Positions 44,707 to 53,223 of a stretch of 64,000 nt of DNA are shown one piece after another; position 1 is the stretch's first letter, and each line of letters starts with the position of its first letter. Where the stretch lies: positions 1,426,001 to 1,490,000 of the forward strand of contig NZ_JABBGC010000001.1 in assembly GCF_012927205.1 (NCBI RefSeq), read 5' to 3'. The DNA is from Chitinophaga fulva (GTDB lineage Bacteria; Bacteroidota; Bacteroidia; Chitinophagales; Chitinophagaceae). Under the pieces are notes generated by a model that was given only the letters and a program-made list of their open reading frames with translations, ran no database searches and was not told the DNA's origin. The translations under genes were made by a program, and so were the position numbers.

Positions 44707-45474
44707 TTATTCCCGCTGAATGACAGGGAGCAGGAGTTGCACTGATGCAGCGGCAGGTATTTTTTCTGGCTGCAGGTTTAACCGGGGGAATTCCGGACAG
44801 ATCTGTTTGTGCAGGATCTCCGGCAGGGGTGGCGGCGGCTCTGCTGCAATAATATCAGCGGCGAAGTATTTCGTGTTGCAGGAAGGAACATGGTCCTGTA
44901 TACCTCTTACCTGTAGAACAACTATCAATGTTCCTTTACCCGGTACGTCCACATTACACGCTGCTCCTTTAAAATCTTCTCCGGTTTTTACTATGAGCAC
45001 AGCGCTTTCCGTACCTGCTACCTGGTGTGTAGCGAAATGGATACGGGCGGCGATCACCTTTATTTCCAGGCTGTTGATGCCTTTGTATGCAGGTAATGCC
45101 TGTGGCGGAATGTACAGGATACCATCACAGGAAAGCCTGGGAGCATGGATGAGAAACCTGTCTGTTCCCGTATGCCGGTTGAACCTGAAGCCGGTAATGC
45201 TCCTGATGTTATTACCGGTGGCGGGAATGAGTGCGCTGGTCAGCCTGTTGATATGCCCGCTATCGCAACCAGCATCCAGCTTGCCGGAAAAAGCCCTGCG
45301 GATGAGCGCCCCTTTTTTGCTGGCTATGCCAAATCGTTGAGCAGCCCTGCGGGTAGCTGCCGTCTGCCGGACGTATGAAGGCATGCTTCGCAGGAAGTGT
45401 TTGCCATTACGCCTGTAACCGATCAGGTTGCCGAGCCTGCCGGTGAAGGTGATGATAGAAAGCTGTTTTGCCAT
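44707..45474 (-). CDS. Uncharacterised Bacteroidota protein
   Basis: The 255-residue protein begins MAKQLSIITFTGRLGNLIGYRRNGKHFLRSMP and continues with an Arg/Lys-rich stretch (RQTAATRRAAQRFGIASKKG). I have seen this start in uncharacterised proteins of Chitinophaga-type genomes. The middle is beta-rich (GNNIRSITGFRFNRHTGTDRFL, SLEIKVIAARIHFATHQVAGTESAVLIV). No signal peptide, membrane segment or known catalytic motif is visible. A competing frame on the plus strand (44720-45340) is Ser/Gly-rich and looks like a shadow. The basic N-terminus hints at nucleic-acid or phage-structural relatives, which I cannot confirm. Confidence 0.65.
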   Translation of the reverse strand: MAKQLSIITFTGRLGNLIGYRRNGKHFLRSMPSYVRQTAATRRAAQRFGIASKKGALIRRAFSGKLDAGCDSGHINRLTSALIPATGNNIRSITGFRFNRHTGTDRFLIHAPRLSCDGILYIPPQALPAYKGINSLEIKVIAARIHFATHQVAGTESAVLIVKTGEDFKGAACNVDVPGKGTLIVVLQVRGIQDHVPSCNTKYFAADIIAAEPPPPLPEILHKQICPEFPRLNLQPEKIPAAASVQLLLPVIQRE

Positions 45475-45685
45475 AACGAATGATACTGATGATAGCTAAA
45501 GATAGCATTATCAGCAAAAGCCATTTGATGGCTATATTGAAGATCATTCAATAGTAGGGTGTGACTGTAGGGAAAATATTCAGGCGGAGTGCATCAGGCA
45601 TTAGATATCCGTTAAAGCTGGGTGAACCTGGTTTAGAAAATTTTGAAAATACACAGCCATTTATATTTTTGCTCCGACGGAAAAT

Positions 45686-45724
45686 CCCAAGCGGTTGTAT
45701 CATATTTTGATACAACCGCTTGGG
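45686..45724. terminator. Strong hairpin, terminator of the alpha/beta hydrolase gene
   Basis: Perfect 17-bp arms (45686-45702 and 45708-45724) enclose a 5-nt loop, with AAAAT on the left and GTTT on the right. Read on the minus strand the stem ends in ATTTT. It lies 35 bp behind the hydrolase stop. Confidence 0.8.
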
Positions 45725-45759
45725 GTTTGAATGAACGTTCTCATAAGCAGATTCCCACA

Positions 45760-46659
45760 CTATTTCCCCTGTTGCAGAATACGCATCAATTTATTGAATA
45801 CGTCTTCAGCCTCGGGCATATTTAGAAAAATCCATGCGTGATACATTTCCTTGTATTCGTAATAATTAATGGCAATGTTTCTTTCACTTGCAAGCGCTAC
45901 CAGCCTTCTTGCATCGGGCAATACCACTTCGTGGGTCCCGGCAAATAAATGGATGGGGGCCAGGCCTTCCAGATCGCCATATATCGGGCTTATCATATAA
46001 TTGGAAATGTCAGTGTTTGCGGCATAGATTGAAATAGATTTGCTGAGTCCCTTAATATCGATGTAGGGGTCATACTTGTCAATTATCGGAATGTCGGGAT
46101 TCCGCATGGTGGCATCCAGAAGAGGGGACAACAAAATGATTTGAGAGGGTTGGGCAAGGTGATTGTTGCTGGCGTATTGCGCAAGCGAAAAAGCAATTCC
46201 CCCACCTGCAGAGAACCCCATCAATATTACGTTTTCGCTACCGGCCTGCTTCAGCAGTTCTTCATATGCAGGTACTACCATGTCAAACACATTTTTGTGA
46301 TTGCTTGCAGGAACCAGCGGGTAGTCGGGCACCACAATTCCCAAACTTGTATGTTGTACGATCCTGTTTAGAAAATACCAATCATATTTGGTGATATTAG
46401 CAACAAAACCGCCTCCGTGCAGAAAAAATATATAGCGTTGCGGCTTGCTGTTTTTTTTCTTCAGTTCCCAGATTGTTCTCCCTGTGGGTGATTTTCGATA
46501 TAGGACGTCACACTGACTTTTTACTTTACCTGGTATACTGGCGGCTTGGTGGAATTTACTGAAATCTCCGGTCCTGAATTCCTTTTCGATTTTTGATTTT
46601 ATACCCATTACACGGATGAGTATCCGGTAAAATTTGCTTTTGAAACTTGGTCTTTCCAT
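45760..46659 (-). CDS. Alpha/beta hydrolase of the hormone-sensitive lipase family
   Basis: The 299-residue esterase has the family oxyanion-hole motif FFLHGGGFVANI at about residues 78-89 and the nucleophile elbow GFSAGGG (Ser in the centre). The acid lies in LFAGTHEVVLPDAR and the catalytic His in YKEMYHAWIF. It probably hydrolyses short-chain esters in the cytosol. No signal peptide is present. It is downstream of the Crp/Fnr and NTF2-like genes on the same strand, with a 186-bp gap, so it may be transcribed separately. Confidence 0.9.
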   Translation of the reverse strand: MERPSFKSKFYRILIRVMGIKSKIEKEFRTGDFSKFHQAASIPGKVKSQCDVLYRKSPTGRTIWELKKKNSKPQRYIFFLHGGGFVANITKYDWYFLNRIVQHTSLGIVVPDYPLVPASNHKNVFDMVVPAYEELLKQAGSENVILMGFSAGGGIAFSLAQYASNNHLAQPSQIILLSPLLDATMRNPDIPIIDKYDPYIDIKGLSKSISIYAANTDISNYMISPIYGDLEGLAPIHLFAGTHEVVLPDARRLVALASERNIAINYYEYKEMYHAWIFLNMPEAEDVFNKLMRILQQGK

Positions 46660-46845
46660 ATAATAAGAGTTAGTATTTTGAACGACCCCATAACTGTCTG
46701 CAGGCCGCGGAGAAATTGAGCAGGAAGTAGTAAACTCAATAAAGTAAAAAGGGCAAAAATGTCTTTACCATTTCAATATTGTTGGGTAAAGCAAATTTAG
46801 GTGCGGTAAGAAGATGATTTTTTAGCAAATGCTAAAAAATGGCTG

Positions 46846-47493
46846 TCAGATCTGAGCCCGCATACGGCTCAGTGTTACGGGTGACATGCCCAGGAAGGAA
46901 GCTATTGAAGAAAGTGATGCTCTTTGCAGGATAAAGGGGTGCCGCGAAACAAGTTTGCGGTAACGTTCTAAAGCGTTGTCAAATTGAAGGGACAATGTTC
47001 TTTCTTCCAGTGCGAGATAGTGCTTTTCCATCAGCAACCGGTATAGGTTGAACAGATCCGGGTGATCCTTACAGAGGTTGATAAACGTTGAGTAATTTAT
47101 TTTCAGCAGAACGGAGTCTTCCAATACTTCAACATTTTCATCACTGCCGGTTTGGGTAAACAAAGCATAAGTTGATGTGATGATATCATTTTCCCTGGCA
47201 AATAAGGTGGTGATTTCCTTGTCGTCAATAACAGAAAATATCCGCGCAAACCCTTTTTCAATAATGTAGAAATGATCACAGCGCTGCCCCTGCTTTATCA
47301 GAAAGGTGCCTTTAGGAGTATCCATAAAGGCAATATGCTTGTTGAGAAGCTCAACAGCCTCGTTGGACAAGCTTGCCATTTTGGATATATTTTCTAATAC
47401 AGAAAACAACTTGATGAATAATAAGCCAAAGATAAGTTTGGTTGATAGAAATGCAAATAGTTTTAGCATCTTATCTTGTAGTGGCATTTCCAC
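46846..47493 (-). CDS. Crp/Fnr-family transcriptional regulator
   Basis: The 215-residue frame has a cyclic-nucleotide-binding-like domain (GTFLIKQGQRCDHFYIIEKGFARIFSV, DKEITTLFARENDIITSTYALFTQ). The C-terminus is a degenerate helix-turn-helix (ASLSSIASFLGMSPVTLSRMRAQI). The first 35 residues (LFAFLSTKLIFGLLFIK) are unusually hydrophobic for the family. A shorter start at a TTG before FSVLENISKMASLS would remove them, so the true start is uncertain. It follows the NTF2-like gene by 25 bp, which suggests one operon. The ligand is unknown. Confidence 0.85.
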   Translation of the reverse strand: MEMPLQDKMLKLFAFLSTKLIFGLLFIKLFSVLENISKMASLSNEAVELLNKHIAFMDTPKGTFLIKQGQRCDHFYIIEKGFARIFSVIDDKEITTLFARENDIITSTYALFTQTGSDENVEVLEDSVLLKINYSTFINLCKDHPDLFNLYRLLMEKHYLALEERTLSLQFDNALERYRKLVSRHPFILQRASLSSIASFLGMSPVTLSRMRAQI

Positions 47494-47518
47494 TCCCCAA
47501 TGTAATTGTCCCTACCTG

Positions 47519-47962
47519 CTATTCAATATTCACAATGGTGGCCTGCCTGGCCACTTCACGCCAGCCATCCTTTGTTTTCATCCATACATCGGTATATTGC
47601 CTCGTTACTTTTTTGTCTGCATGTTGCGTTGCCTTCTCCGGGATGACAATTTCTTTACCCATGGTGATGGCGATGTTATCCACAATTGTTACCCGTTCTA
47701 TTATTCTTTCGAACGAGGTATAATCTATTTTGCCTTCGCGTATAAAAGCCAGTATTTGCGGTAATGTTACAATTTGGCCATAGGGGTTGTTAACAACAAA
47801 ATCCTTTGACCAGATCTGTAACAGGGTTGTTGTATCGGCCTTCTGTATCGCCACTACTTCCTGCTGTTCCAGCCGTCTGATTTCCTTTTCCATACTGGAT
47901 TGACCATAAGAAAATAAACTTGTCAAGAGAAGGAAAGAAAGCGTCAATAATGTCTTAGTCAT
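47519..47962 (-). CDS. Exported NTF2-like (SnoaL/DUF4440-type) protein
   Basis: The 147-residue protein has a signal peptide (LLTLSFLLLTSLFSYGQ, cleavage near residue 20). The NTF2-like cone fold follows: EIRRLEQQEVVAIQKADTTTLLQIWSKDFVVNNPYG, then strands ERVTIVDNIAITMGKEIV and TRQYTDVWMKTKDGWREVARQATIV. Such proteins are small periplasmic enzymes or binding proteins, with too little signal to tell which. It is the first gene before the Crp/Fnr regulator and is divergent from the HxlR gene at 48122. Confidence 0.85.
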   Translation of the reverse strand: MTKTLLTLSFLLLTSLFSYGQSSMEKEIRRLEQQEVVAIQKADTTTLLQIWSKDFVVNNPYGQIVTLPQILAFIREGKIDYTSFERIIERVTIVDNIAITMGKEIVIPEKATQHADKKVTRQYTDVWMKTKDGWREVARQATIVNIE

Positions 47963-48075
47963 AGTAATTGATTTTGATTCTCAATTGATTCTGTATAAGG
48001 AGGTTATTCAACAGCTATTTATTAGGGGCTATAGCACTGTAAAGTAAGCACATAATCCTGTTCATCGGTGAAATG

Positions 48076-48112
48076 TACCTTCAGGTAATTAACTTACCTT
48101 GAGGTAATTAAA
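48076..48112. promoter_or_regulatory. Tandem operator for the HxlR regulator
   Basis: TACCTTCAGGTAATTAAC (48076-48093) and TACCTTGAGGTAATTAAA (48095-48112) are direct repeats 19 bp apart, each holding a palindrome TACCTT-S-AGGTA-like core. They lie 10-46 bp before the HxlR ATG, in the divergent space with the NTF2-like gene. Confidence 0.75.
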
Positions 48113-48121
48113 GGATGTAAC

Positions 48122-48532
48122 ATGGCTTCAAAGGAAACATTGGCCGGTTGTCCGGTACAACATGCACTTCAGTATATTGGCGGGAAATGGCAAATGGGTA
48201 TCCTCTGGCAGTTGCGGAAAGGAGCCACGCGGTTTAACGTCCTGAAAGATGCCTTACCTAACCTCAGCGAAAAGGTGTTGACTGAAAACCTTAAATTTTT
48301 TGAGGAAAAGGGGATGGTGGAGAAACAATCCTTTCTCTCAGTTCCACCTAAAGTGGAATATATGCTCACGATAGAGGGACAGAACCTGATTCCGGTTATT
48401 GAAAAAATCATTCTTTGGGGTTATGCACATTTGCAGGAGGAAAAGGTGAAAAGAGATACCTTGTCTACACCTTCGGTAGTCATGAATGAGCTGCAGCAAA
48501 AATATGATGCATCAGAGAACGTTGGCAGCTAA
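48122..48532 (+). CDS. HxlR-family transcriptional regulator
   Basis: The 136-residue protein is a winged helix regulator of the HxlR/DUF24 family. CPVQHALQYIGGKWQMGILWQLRKGATRFNVLKDALPNLSEKVLTENLKFFEEKGMVEKQSF gives the typical start with Cys10 (a redox-sensing position in several members) and the helix-turn-helix. It probably binds the duplicated site just upstream and controls itself and the divergent NTF2/Crp genes, or the DoxX-like gene 53 bp downstream. The inducer is unknown; HxlR members often sense aldehydes or quinones. Confidence 0.93.
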   Translation: MASKETLAGCPVQHALQYIGGKWQMGILWQLRKGATRFNVLKDALPNLSEKVLTENLKFFEEKGMVEKQSFLSVPPKVEYMLTIEGQNLIPVIEKIILWGYAHLQEEKVKRDTLSTPSVVMNELQQKYDASENVGS

Positions 48533-48585
48533 AGGCCTTATGGAAAACCTGTTTTTATGCGTCTTATCATCCAATTCCACGTTAC

Positions 48586-49638
48586 ATGCAAAAAATCCCT
48601 TTGTTCCAGAAAATCATTACCTGTACACTGGCCGGACTGGTAATTGGCGCAGCTGTGTTGCGTATCTGTTTTACATTTATCAGGGCGTGGCTGCCTATCA
48701 GGATGATAACTATCGTTCCTGCGCTGTTGCTGGCTGCTGCTGTTATTTATGCTGTTATCTGGTCGGTTAGAAAAACGAATAATCCGGCTACGCTGGCTTT
48801 CTGGCAGGGTGCCTTGCGCTACGGTGTGGCATTTGACCTCGCCACATTTGGATGGGAGAAGCTCTTTCATTTTCAGTTTGTGGTACCGCTGAGCAAGCTC
48901 GATCTGCCCTTCAATAGTTTTTCATCACAAGACCTGTTCTGGGCTTTTTTCAGCCACTCTTACCCTTTGGGCTGTATGATTGCCGGATGCCAGATAATGG
49001 GTGCTATGTTGCTATTATTCAGCAGAACGAGGCTGGCGGGTGTTTTTGTGTTGTTGCCTGTGCTCGCCAACATTTTATTGATGGATATCTTTTACCAGAT
49101 CGGTACCACCGTGGTTATTCACGCTTCCATCATGATGGCTGGTGTCTTGTATTTCCTGTTCATCGAGTTTGACCGGTTGAAAGCGTTTTTCTTTGCTGCA
49201 AAAGATCAGTTGCCGTCTCTGCCTATTTCCCAATATTTTAAAACAGCGGTTCGCCTTTCTATTATTTATATACCCTTGCTGTTAATTGCGATGCGGGAGA
49301 AGCCGGACAGAGATCCGCAGCTCATGGGTAAATATGAAGTGAAGCAGATGACGGTCAATCAGCAGGTCCTTAACCCTTCCAGTTGCGAAGACAGCATACT
49401 CACCCGGGTATATTTTGATATTAAGAATGGATGTGTCTTTGAATTTAATACCACACAAAGAAGATGGTATGGGATTTATAAAAAGAAAGGCGATCAGCTG
49501 GAAATAAAATGGGCATCAACGGGGAAGCCTGTTTTTACGGGTGTGATGTCTCCGGTTAATCCCTCCGGAAATATAGCGCTGACCGGAGTATTGGGGAATG
49601 ATTCCATGAAAATGATATTGCAGAAAACGAATAATTAA
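48586..49638 (+). CDS. DoxX-like membrane protein with C-terminal soluble domain
   Basis: The 350-residue protein has seven or so hydrophobic segments in its first 245 residues (ALLLAAAVIYAVIW, LGCMIAGCQIMGAMLLLF, TTVVIHASIMMAGVLYFLF). The core resembles DoxX-type four-helix modules (GVAFDLATFGWEKLFHFQFV). From residue about 250 a soluble beta domain follows (GKYEVKQMTVNQQVLNPSSCEDSILTRVYFDIKNG). It lies 53 bp behind the HxlR gene and is probably under its control. A redox or thiol-linked membrane role is only suggested by the DoxX likeness. Confidence 0.75.
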   Translation: MQKIPLFQKIITCTLAGLVIGAAVLRICFTFIRAWLPIRMITIVPALLLAAAVIYAVIWSVRKTNNPATLAFWQGALRYGVAFDLATFGWEKLFHFQFVVPLSKLDLPFNSFSSQDLFWAFFSHSYPLGCMIAGCQIMGAMLLLFSRTRLAGVFVLLPVLANILLMDIFYQIGTTVVIHASIMMAGVLYFLFIEFDRLKAFFFAAKDQLPSLPISQYFKTAVRLSIIYIPLLLIAMREKPDRDPQLMGKYEVKQMTVNQQVLNPSSCEDSILTRVYFDIKNGCVFEFNTTQRRWYGIYKKKGDQLEIKWASTGKPVFTGVMSPVNPSGNIALTGVLGNDSMKMILQKTNN

Positions 49639-49899
49639 AGTCCGGATACCAAGAGAGCACATCCGCGGAAAATATTGTCTGATTTGCATTGGCTCAAATA
49701 GAACGGGTTTTCAGGACAATAAACCTGCTTTAAACGGAGTCATTGTAAACCTGTTTGGGCGATTTTTGATATTTTGTATGGGGAAATTATAACGTTGGAA
49801 AAATGAAAAATTGTATTAAATTAGGAGCCCTAAGTTATTGTCAGATAAATTTAATACCCTCAATAATCAATTCAATTTTTCACCCTTAAACCATTTTCC

Positions 49900-50859
49900 A
49901 TGGAAACTCAAATCAAACCCTCATCCGTGTCTTTGTCCGAAGCTGTTCAGTACGCCAAAATTGTCAACCTGGCGGATATTCTCTACAAACAGGCAGTAGC
50001 GAATAAAGATAAGGCCACCCAACTTAATCCTTCACTAAAAGCGTATCAGAATATCCTGGACGATACGGAATTCCAGGCGCTGGTAGACACAGACTTTTTG
50101 ACCAACTACTACCTGCTGTATAATATACAGATGAATGACATTATTATTCCCGGAAACAAGGATCAGGTCTATTACGGTTTTATCGCACAAAATAAGAGCT
50201 CTAAAGAATACGTGATGGCTATCCGCGGTACAGAAAATTTACTGGAAGCGCTCGCAGACGCCTTTTTCGTGCCTAAGGCTTTTAACGAGTTTAACAACGG
50301 TGCACAGGTTCCATCCGGCTTTTATGATCTTTATGAATCAGGCCTGCTCGTATCTCCACCCGATTCTGAATTGCAGATAGTGCCGGTCCTGTTAAATATT
50401 GTTGCAGCAGATCCGTCACTGGTAATGCCGGATGCTCAAAAAGTGCGGACAGTGGTTGCTGGTCATAGCCTGGGAGCTTCGCTGGCCACCTACTTTGCTG
50501 CCGCAGCTTCTGTTGGAATGGGCAAAGGCATGGACCTGTGCGTATATACTTATGCGTCTCCGATATCAGGTGATGCGACCTTCGCTAACACGTATAACAG
50601 CAGCGTAGGTGAAAACCATCGCATACATAACGCACCGGACGTTGTTCCTGGCCTTCCGATATATCTCCAAAACGGAACTAATATCTATATCCAGGTAGCC
50701 GGCGGCTACCAGATCGATTCGACAAAGTATTCGCTGGTAAAGACCGGTGCTGGATGTGCGCACCAGCTGCCGGTGTACCAATATGTATTGGAAAACCTTA
50801 ACGGGACTGATGACCCGAGTATCATGGAGGAATACAATAGTGGTGCCTGTAAGGCATAA
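49900..50859 (+). CDS. Class 3 lipase family protein
   Basis: The 319-residue protein has the lipase nucleophile elbow GHSLG at residues 188-192 with Ser190. Before it, GFIAQNKSSKEYVMAIRGTENLLEALADAF matches the oxyanion-hole strand of class 3 lipases. After it, YTYASPISGDATFANTYN and HRIHNAPDVVPGLP give the acid (Asp in APDVVP) and a likely late histidine (GAGCAHQLPVYQYVL). No signal peptide is visible, so it is cytosolic or exported by another route. It is a single gene with a 261-bp leader in which I find no clear promoter. Confidence 0.88.
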   Translation: METQIKPSSVSLSEAVQYAKIVNLADILYKQAVANKDKATQLNPSLKAYQNILDDTEFQALVDTDFLTNYYLLYNIQMNDIIIPGNKDQVYYGFIAQNKSSKEYVMAIRGTENLLEALADAFFVPKAFNEFNNGAQVPSGFYDLYESGLLVSPPDSELQIVPVLLNIVAADPSLVMPDAQKVRTVVAGHSLGASLATYFAAAASVGMGKGMDLCVYTYASPISGDATFANTYNSSVGENHRIHNAPDVVPGLPIYLQNGTNIYIQVAGGYQIDSTKYSLVKTGAGCAHQLPVYQYVLENLNGTDDPSIMEEYNSGACKA

Positions 50860-50985
50860 AGCTTAAAATGGACCGGCAGCAAAATTTTGCTGCCGGTCCC
50901 CCGTTTATTCCCTTGCTATTGACAGATGGCAGTAATGCGTCTATACACTATCGGAAAACCCACCCTCTCATATTCTGCTGATTGA

Positions 50986-51273
50986 CTAGAAACAGCCGTT
51001 GGAGTCCATCTGGCTTTCTGCAAATCTCAGCGCTGCACGGTACCTTTGCATGGAGGTGCCACCGGACATATACACCAGCAGGATGCTTCCACATCCGTCA
51101 CGAAAGCCGAAACATTCTGAAAAAGCTGCAGTTTTGGTGCTTTTTTCAGTGGCTTTTGTATTGTTAAGACTAAATTCTACTACTTTCGGAGCTGCCTCTT
51201 TGGCTTTGGTTTCTGTGGCGAAGGCGCCCATGCTTACAGCGAAAAGTGCGATGGCTAATACTATTTTTTTCAT
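50986..51273 (-). CDS. Small exported protein of unknown function
   Basis: The 95-residue product has a clear signal peptide (MKKIVLAIALFAVSMGAFA, cleavage after residue 19). The mature part has a Lys/Thr-rich segment and then ECFGFRDGCGSILLVYMSGGTSMQ and a terminal NGCF, with three cysteines in all. The plus-strand frame over the same bases looks like a shadow. It is a single gene with no near operon partner. The function is unknown; a short secreted or periplasmic peptide is all that can be said. Confidence 0.6.
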   Translation of the reverse strand: MKKIVLAIALFAVSMGAFATETKAKEAAPKVVEFSLNNTKATEKSTKTAAFSECFGFRDGCGSILLVYMSGGTSMQRYRAALRFAESQMDSNGCF

Positions 51274-51541
51274 GATTTTACTTTTGGGTTTTGAATGATG
51301 ATTAAATTATTCGAAATGGAGGTGGTTATAAAGTGATGAATGTTTTATTTTGATGCAAGAAATAGTAGAAACAAGAGAGAAGGAGGCGTCAATCAATATG
51401 TGCGGCAAATGGGTCAATATTCGCGGTTCCCTGAAGAATGTTCTGTTTCTGTTTTTTGTAGTATCTTACAACAACAGATAGTAAATGTTAAGGAAGAACT
51501 GTTTGTATGTTTAAACTATCGCCAATAAAAATCTACATAAA

Positions 51542-52024
51542 ATGGTAAACGATCGCGAAATAACATTGCGCAAAACAGTAGCCGCCGATTTAGAGCACTT
51601 CTTTATCTTCCAGCTTGACGAAGAGGCCAACTACTTAGCCGCTTTTACTGCAAAAGACCCGACCGATAAACCAGCTTATCTTCAGAAATACACCAAGTTT
51701 CTCAGTGACCCTACTATAAATATGTGCACCATCATAGTGGATAACATGATTGCAGGAAGCATCGCAAAGTTTGAAATGGAAGGCGATGCAGAAATTACCT
51801 ATTGGATTGATAAACAATTCTGGGGAAATGGGATCGCCACAATAGCACTGCATGATTTTTTAACCATCGAAAATGCCAGACCTATTTTCGGACGGGTAGC
51901 ATTTGACAATCTCGGTTCACAGCGGGTATTGGAGAAATGCCGCTTCATAAGAATTGGAACTGACAAAGGGTTTGCAAATGCCCGGCAAACAGAAATAGAA
52001 GAATTCATTTACAAACTGATCTAG
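51542..52024 (+). CDS. GNAT-family N-acetyltransferase (RimJ/RimL-like)
   Basis: The 160-residue protein begins VNDREITLRKTVAADLEHFFIFQLDEEAN, the start of RimJ/RimL-type GNAT enzymes. The acetyl-CoA loop is in ITYWIDKQFWGNGIATIALHDFL (WGNGIAT), and the C-terminal strand is GRVAFDNLGSQRVLEKCRFIRIG. It probably acetylates an amine in the cytosol. The target is unknown. It is a single gene. Confidence 0.9.
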   Translation: MVNDREITLRKTVAADLEHFFIFQLDEEANYLAAFTAKDPTDKPAYLQKYTKFLSDPTINMCTIIVDNMIAGSIAKFEMEGDAEITYWIDKQFWGNGIATIALHDFLTIENARPIFGRVAFDNLGSQRVLEKCRFIRIGTDKGFANARQTEIEEFIYKLI

Positions 52025-52222
52025 CTGCAATATTTTTTTGACCTTAAGCTCTCCTTATTCAAAACATACCTTTTTAGGTTCCTGTAAATCCGCTATTGGA
52101 GCAGGCTGACGATATGTTAACAACCGATTCTGGTTGTTGAACTTATCTACCATTATTTTCTCCCCTACGTACCCAACCTTTCCGATTATTCCCGCCGTTT
52201 ACTATTATAAACAAACTTTTCT

Positions 52223-52528
52223 ATGAGATATCTTCCCCTTTATTTTTTGGCAGTAATGCTTGGTATTTGCTGTGTGATCGGTTGCAGAAAGGACATGACA
52301 GAAGTGGCCCGCCAGGAGCTGGCAGCCGAAAAAGCGGCGAAACTTGCTGCCGGACTTGATTCTGCTGGTAACCCCAGGGACACGACCCGGCACGATTCTA
52401 TTCCCCATCCAGGAGATACCACCAAACCTCATTGGCCAGTGGACAGTCCCAAAGTCCCCGTAGACAGCCCCAGACATCCGATTGATACGCCGTGGCATCC
52501 ACGCCCGGACAGTTCCCGGAGGAGGTAA
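52223..52528 (+). CDS. Pro/Asp-rich lipoprotein
   Basis: The 101-residue protein has a signal peptide with the lipobox VIGC (Cys21), then an Ala/Glu-rich helix (ARQELAAEKAAKLAAGLDS) and a tail of short P-x-DSP-like repeats (HPGDTTKPHWPVDSPKVPVDSP, then RHPIDTPWHPRPDS). The repeats are low complexity and probably extended. It is an outer-membrane lipoprotein by inference, with no known domain. An ECF sigma factor gene follows about 120 bp later. Confidence 0.7.
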   Translation: MRYLPLYFLAVMLGICCVIGCRKDMTEVARQELAAEKAAKLAAGLDSAGNPRDTTRHDSIPHPGDTTKPHWPVDSPKVPVDSPRHPIDTPWHPRPDSSRRR

Positions 52529-52649
52529 CCTGATTACGTATATGCTATCATGTTAGAAAAATCGTATTCTGTTCTACATTCGCGCGCAGAATTGATAGTA
52601 AAAACGATAGTTGCTGTATGACTAATAGTCTATAGCAACTTTCCCCGTT

Positions 52650-53216
52650 TTGATAACCCACTTTTGCTACTGTAACGGATTGCCCTTGGAAGATTTACAG
52701 CAAATGGTACGTGAGTGCCTGACCAATAACAGGCGGAGCCAGGAAAAACTATACCGGAAGTTCTATCCGGCACTATTCCTATTGTGCAGGAAATTCTTCA
52801 GCCAGCATGAAGAGGCGGTGGAAGTATTGAATGATGGCATGTTGCGGGTATTTACACAACTGGATAAGTACGACGCAGATAAGGGCGAATTTTTTAACTG
52901 GGTATATACGGTTGTCAGAAATACGGCACTGGATAAAATAAAGAACCGTAAATGGCCGTCCCATAATGAAATTGACGAAGAGATGGTGGCAACGCAAAAT
53001 AATATCCTGAGCAAGTTGGCCTGGGAAGATATCTATAAACTGCTCGATGCGTTGCCTCCATCTACCAGGGCTGTATGCTCGTTATTCTATCTGGAGGGCG
53101 TCCCGGTGAAAGATATTGCTGAAATGCTGCAACAGAGCACGGGAACAGTGAAATGGCACCTGAGTGAAACACGAACTAAACTGAAACCGATATTGGAGCA
53201 ACATTACCTTAAATGA
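52650..53216 (+). CDS. ECF-type RNA polymerase sigma factor
   Basis: The frame encodes a sigma-70 family protein of about 170-188 residues. Region 2 is in RRSQEKLYRKFYPALFLLCRKFFSQ and DKYDADKGEFFNWVYTVVRNTALDKIKNRK. Region 4 is in LLDALPPSTRAVCSLFYLEGVPVKDIAEMLQQSTGTVKWHLSETRTKLK. The start is unclear: TTG 52650 gives the longest product, TTG 52680 or ATG 52704 are alternatives, and the shortest still contains region 2. The next gene starts 7 bp after the stop and encodes a membrane protein that may act as its anti-sigma factor. Confidence 0.9.
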   Translation: MITHFCYCNGLPLEDLQQMVRECLTNNRRSQEKLYRKFYPALFLLCRKFFSQHEEAVEVLNDGMLRVFTQLDKYDADKGEFFNWVYTVVRNTALDKIKNRKWPSHNEIDEEMVATQNNILSKLAWEDIYKLLDALPPSTRAVCSLFYLEGVPVKDIAEMLQQSTGTVKWHLSETRTKLKPILEQHYLK

Positions 53217-53223
53217 TACCTGA

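Noticed and set aside
44403..44719. Two short frames right of the island
   Set aside because: They overlap each other on opposite strands, and neither shows a domain, signal peptide or start context.
44720..45340. Plus-strand gene of 206 codons
   Set aside because: It overlaps the minus-strand 255-residue gene, has a Ser/Gly-rich composition, and lacks a plausible fold. The minus frame has a recognisable start.
45671..45685. A third copy of the tRNA-Pro attachment repeat
   Set aside because: CTCCGACGGAAAA looks like the start of the island repeat, but the match is only about 12 bases and the following hairpin has a different sequence.
49780..49800. Promoter for the lipase gene (TATTTTGT)
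   Set aside because: The box is one base off, no -33 element lies at the right distance, and the start codon is about 120 bp away.
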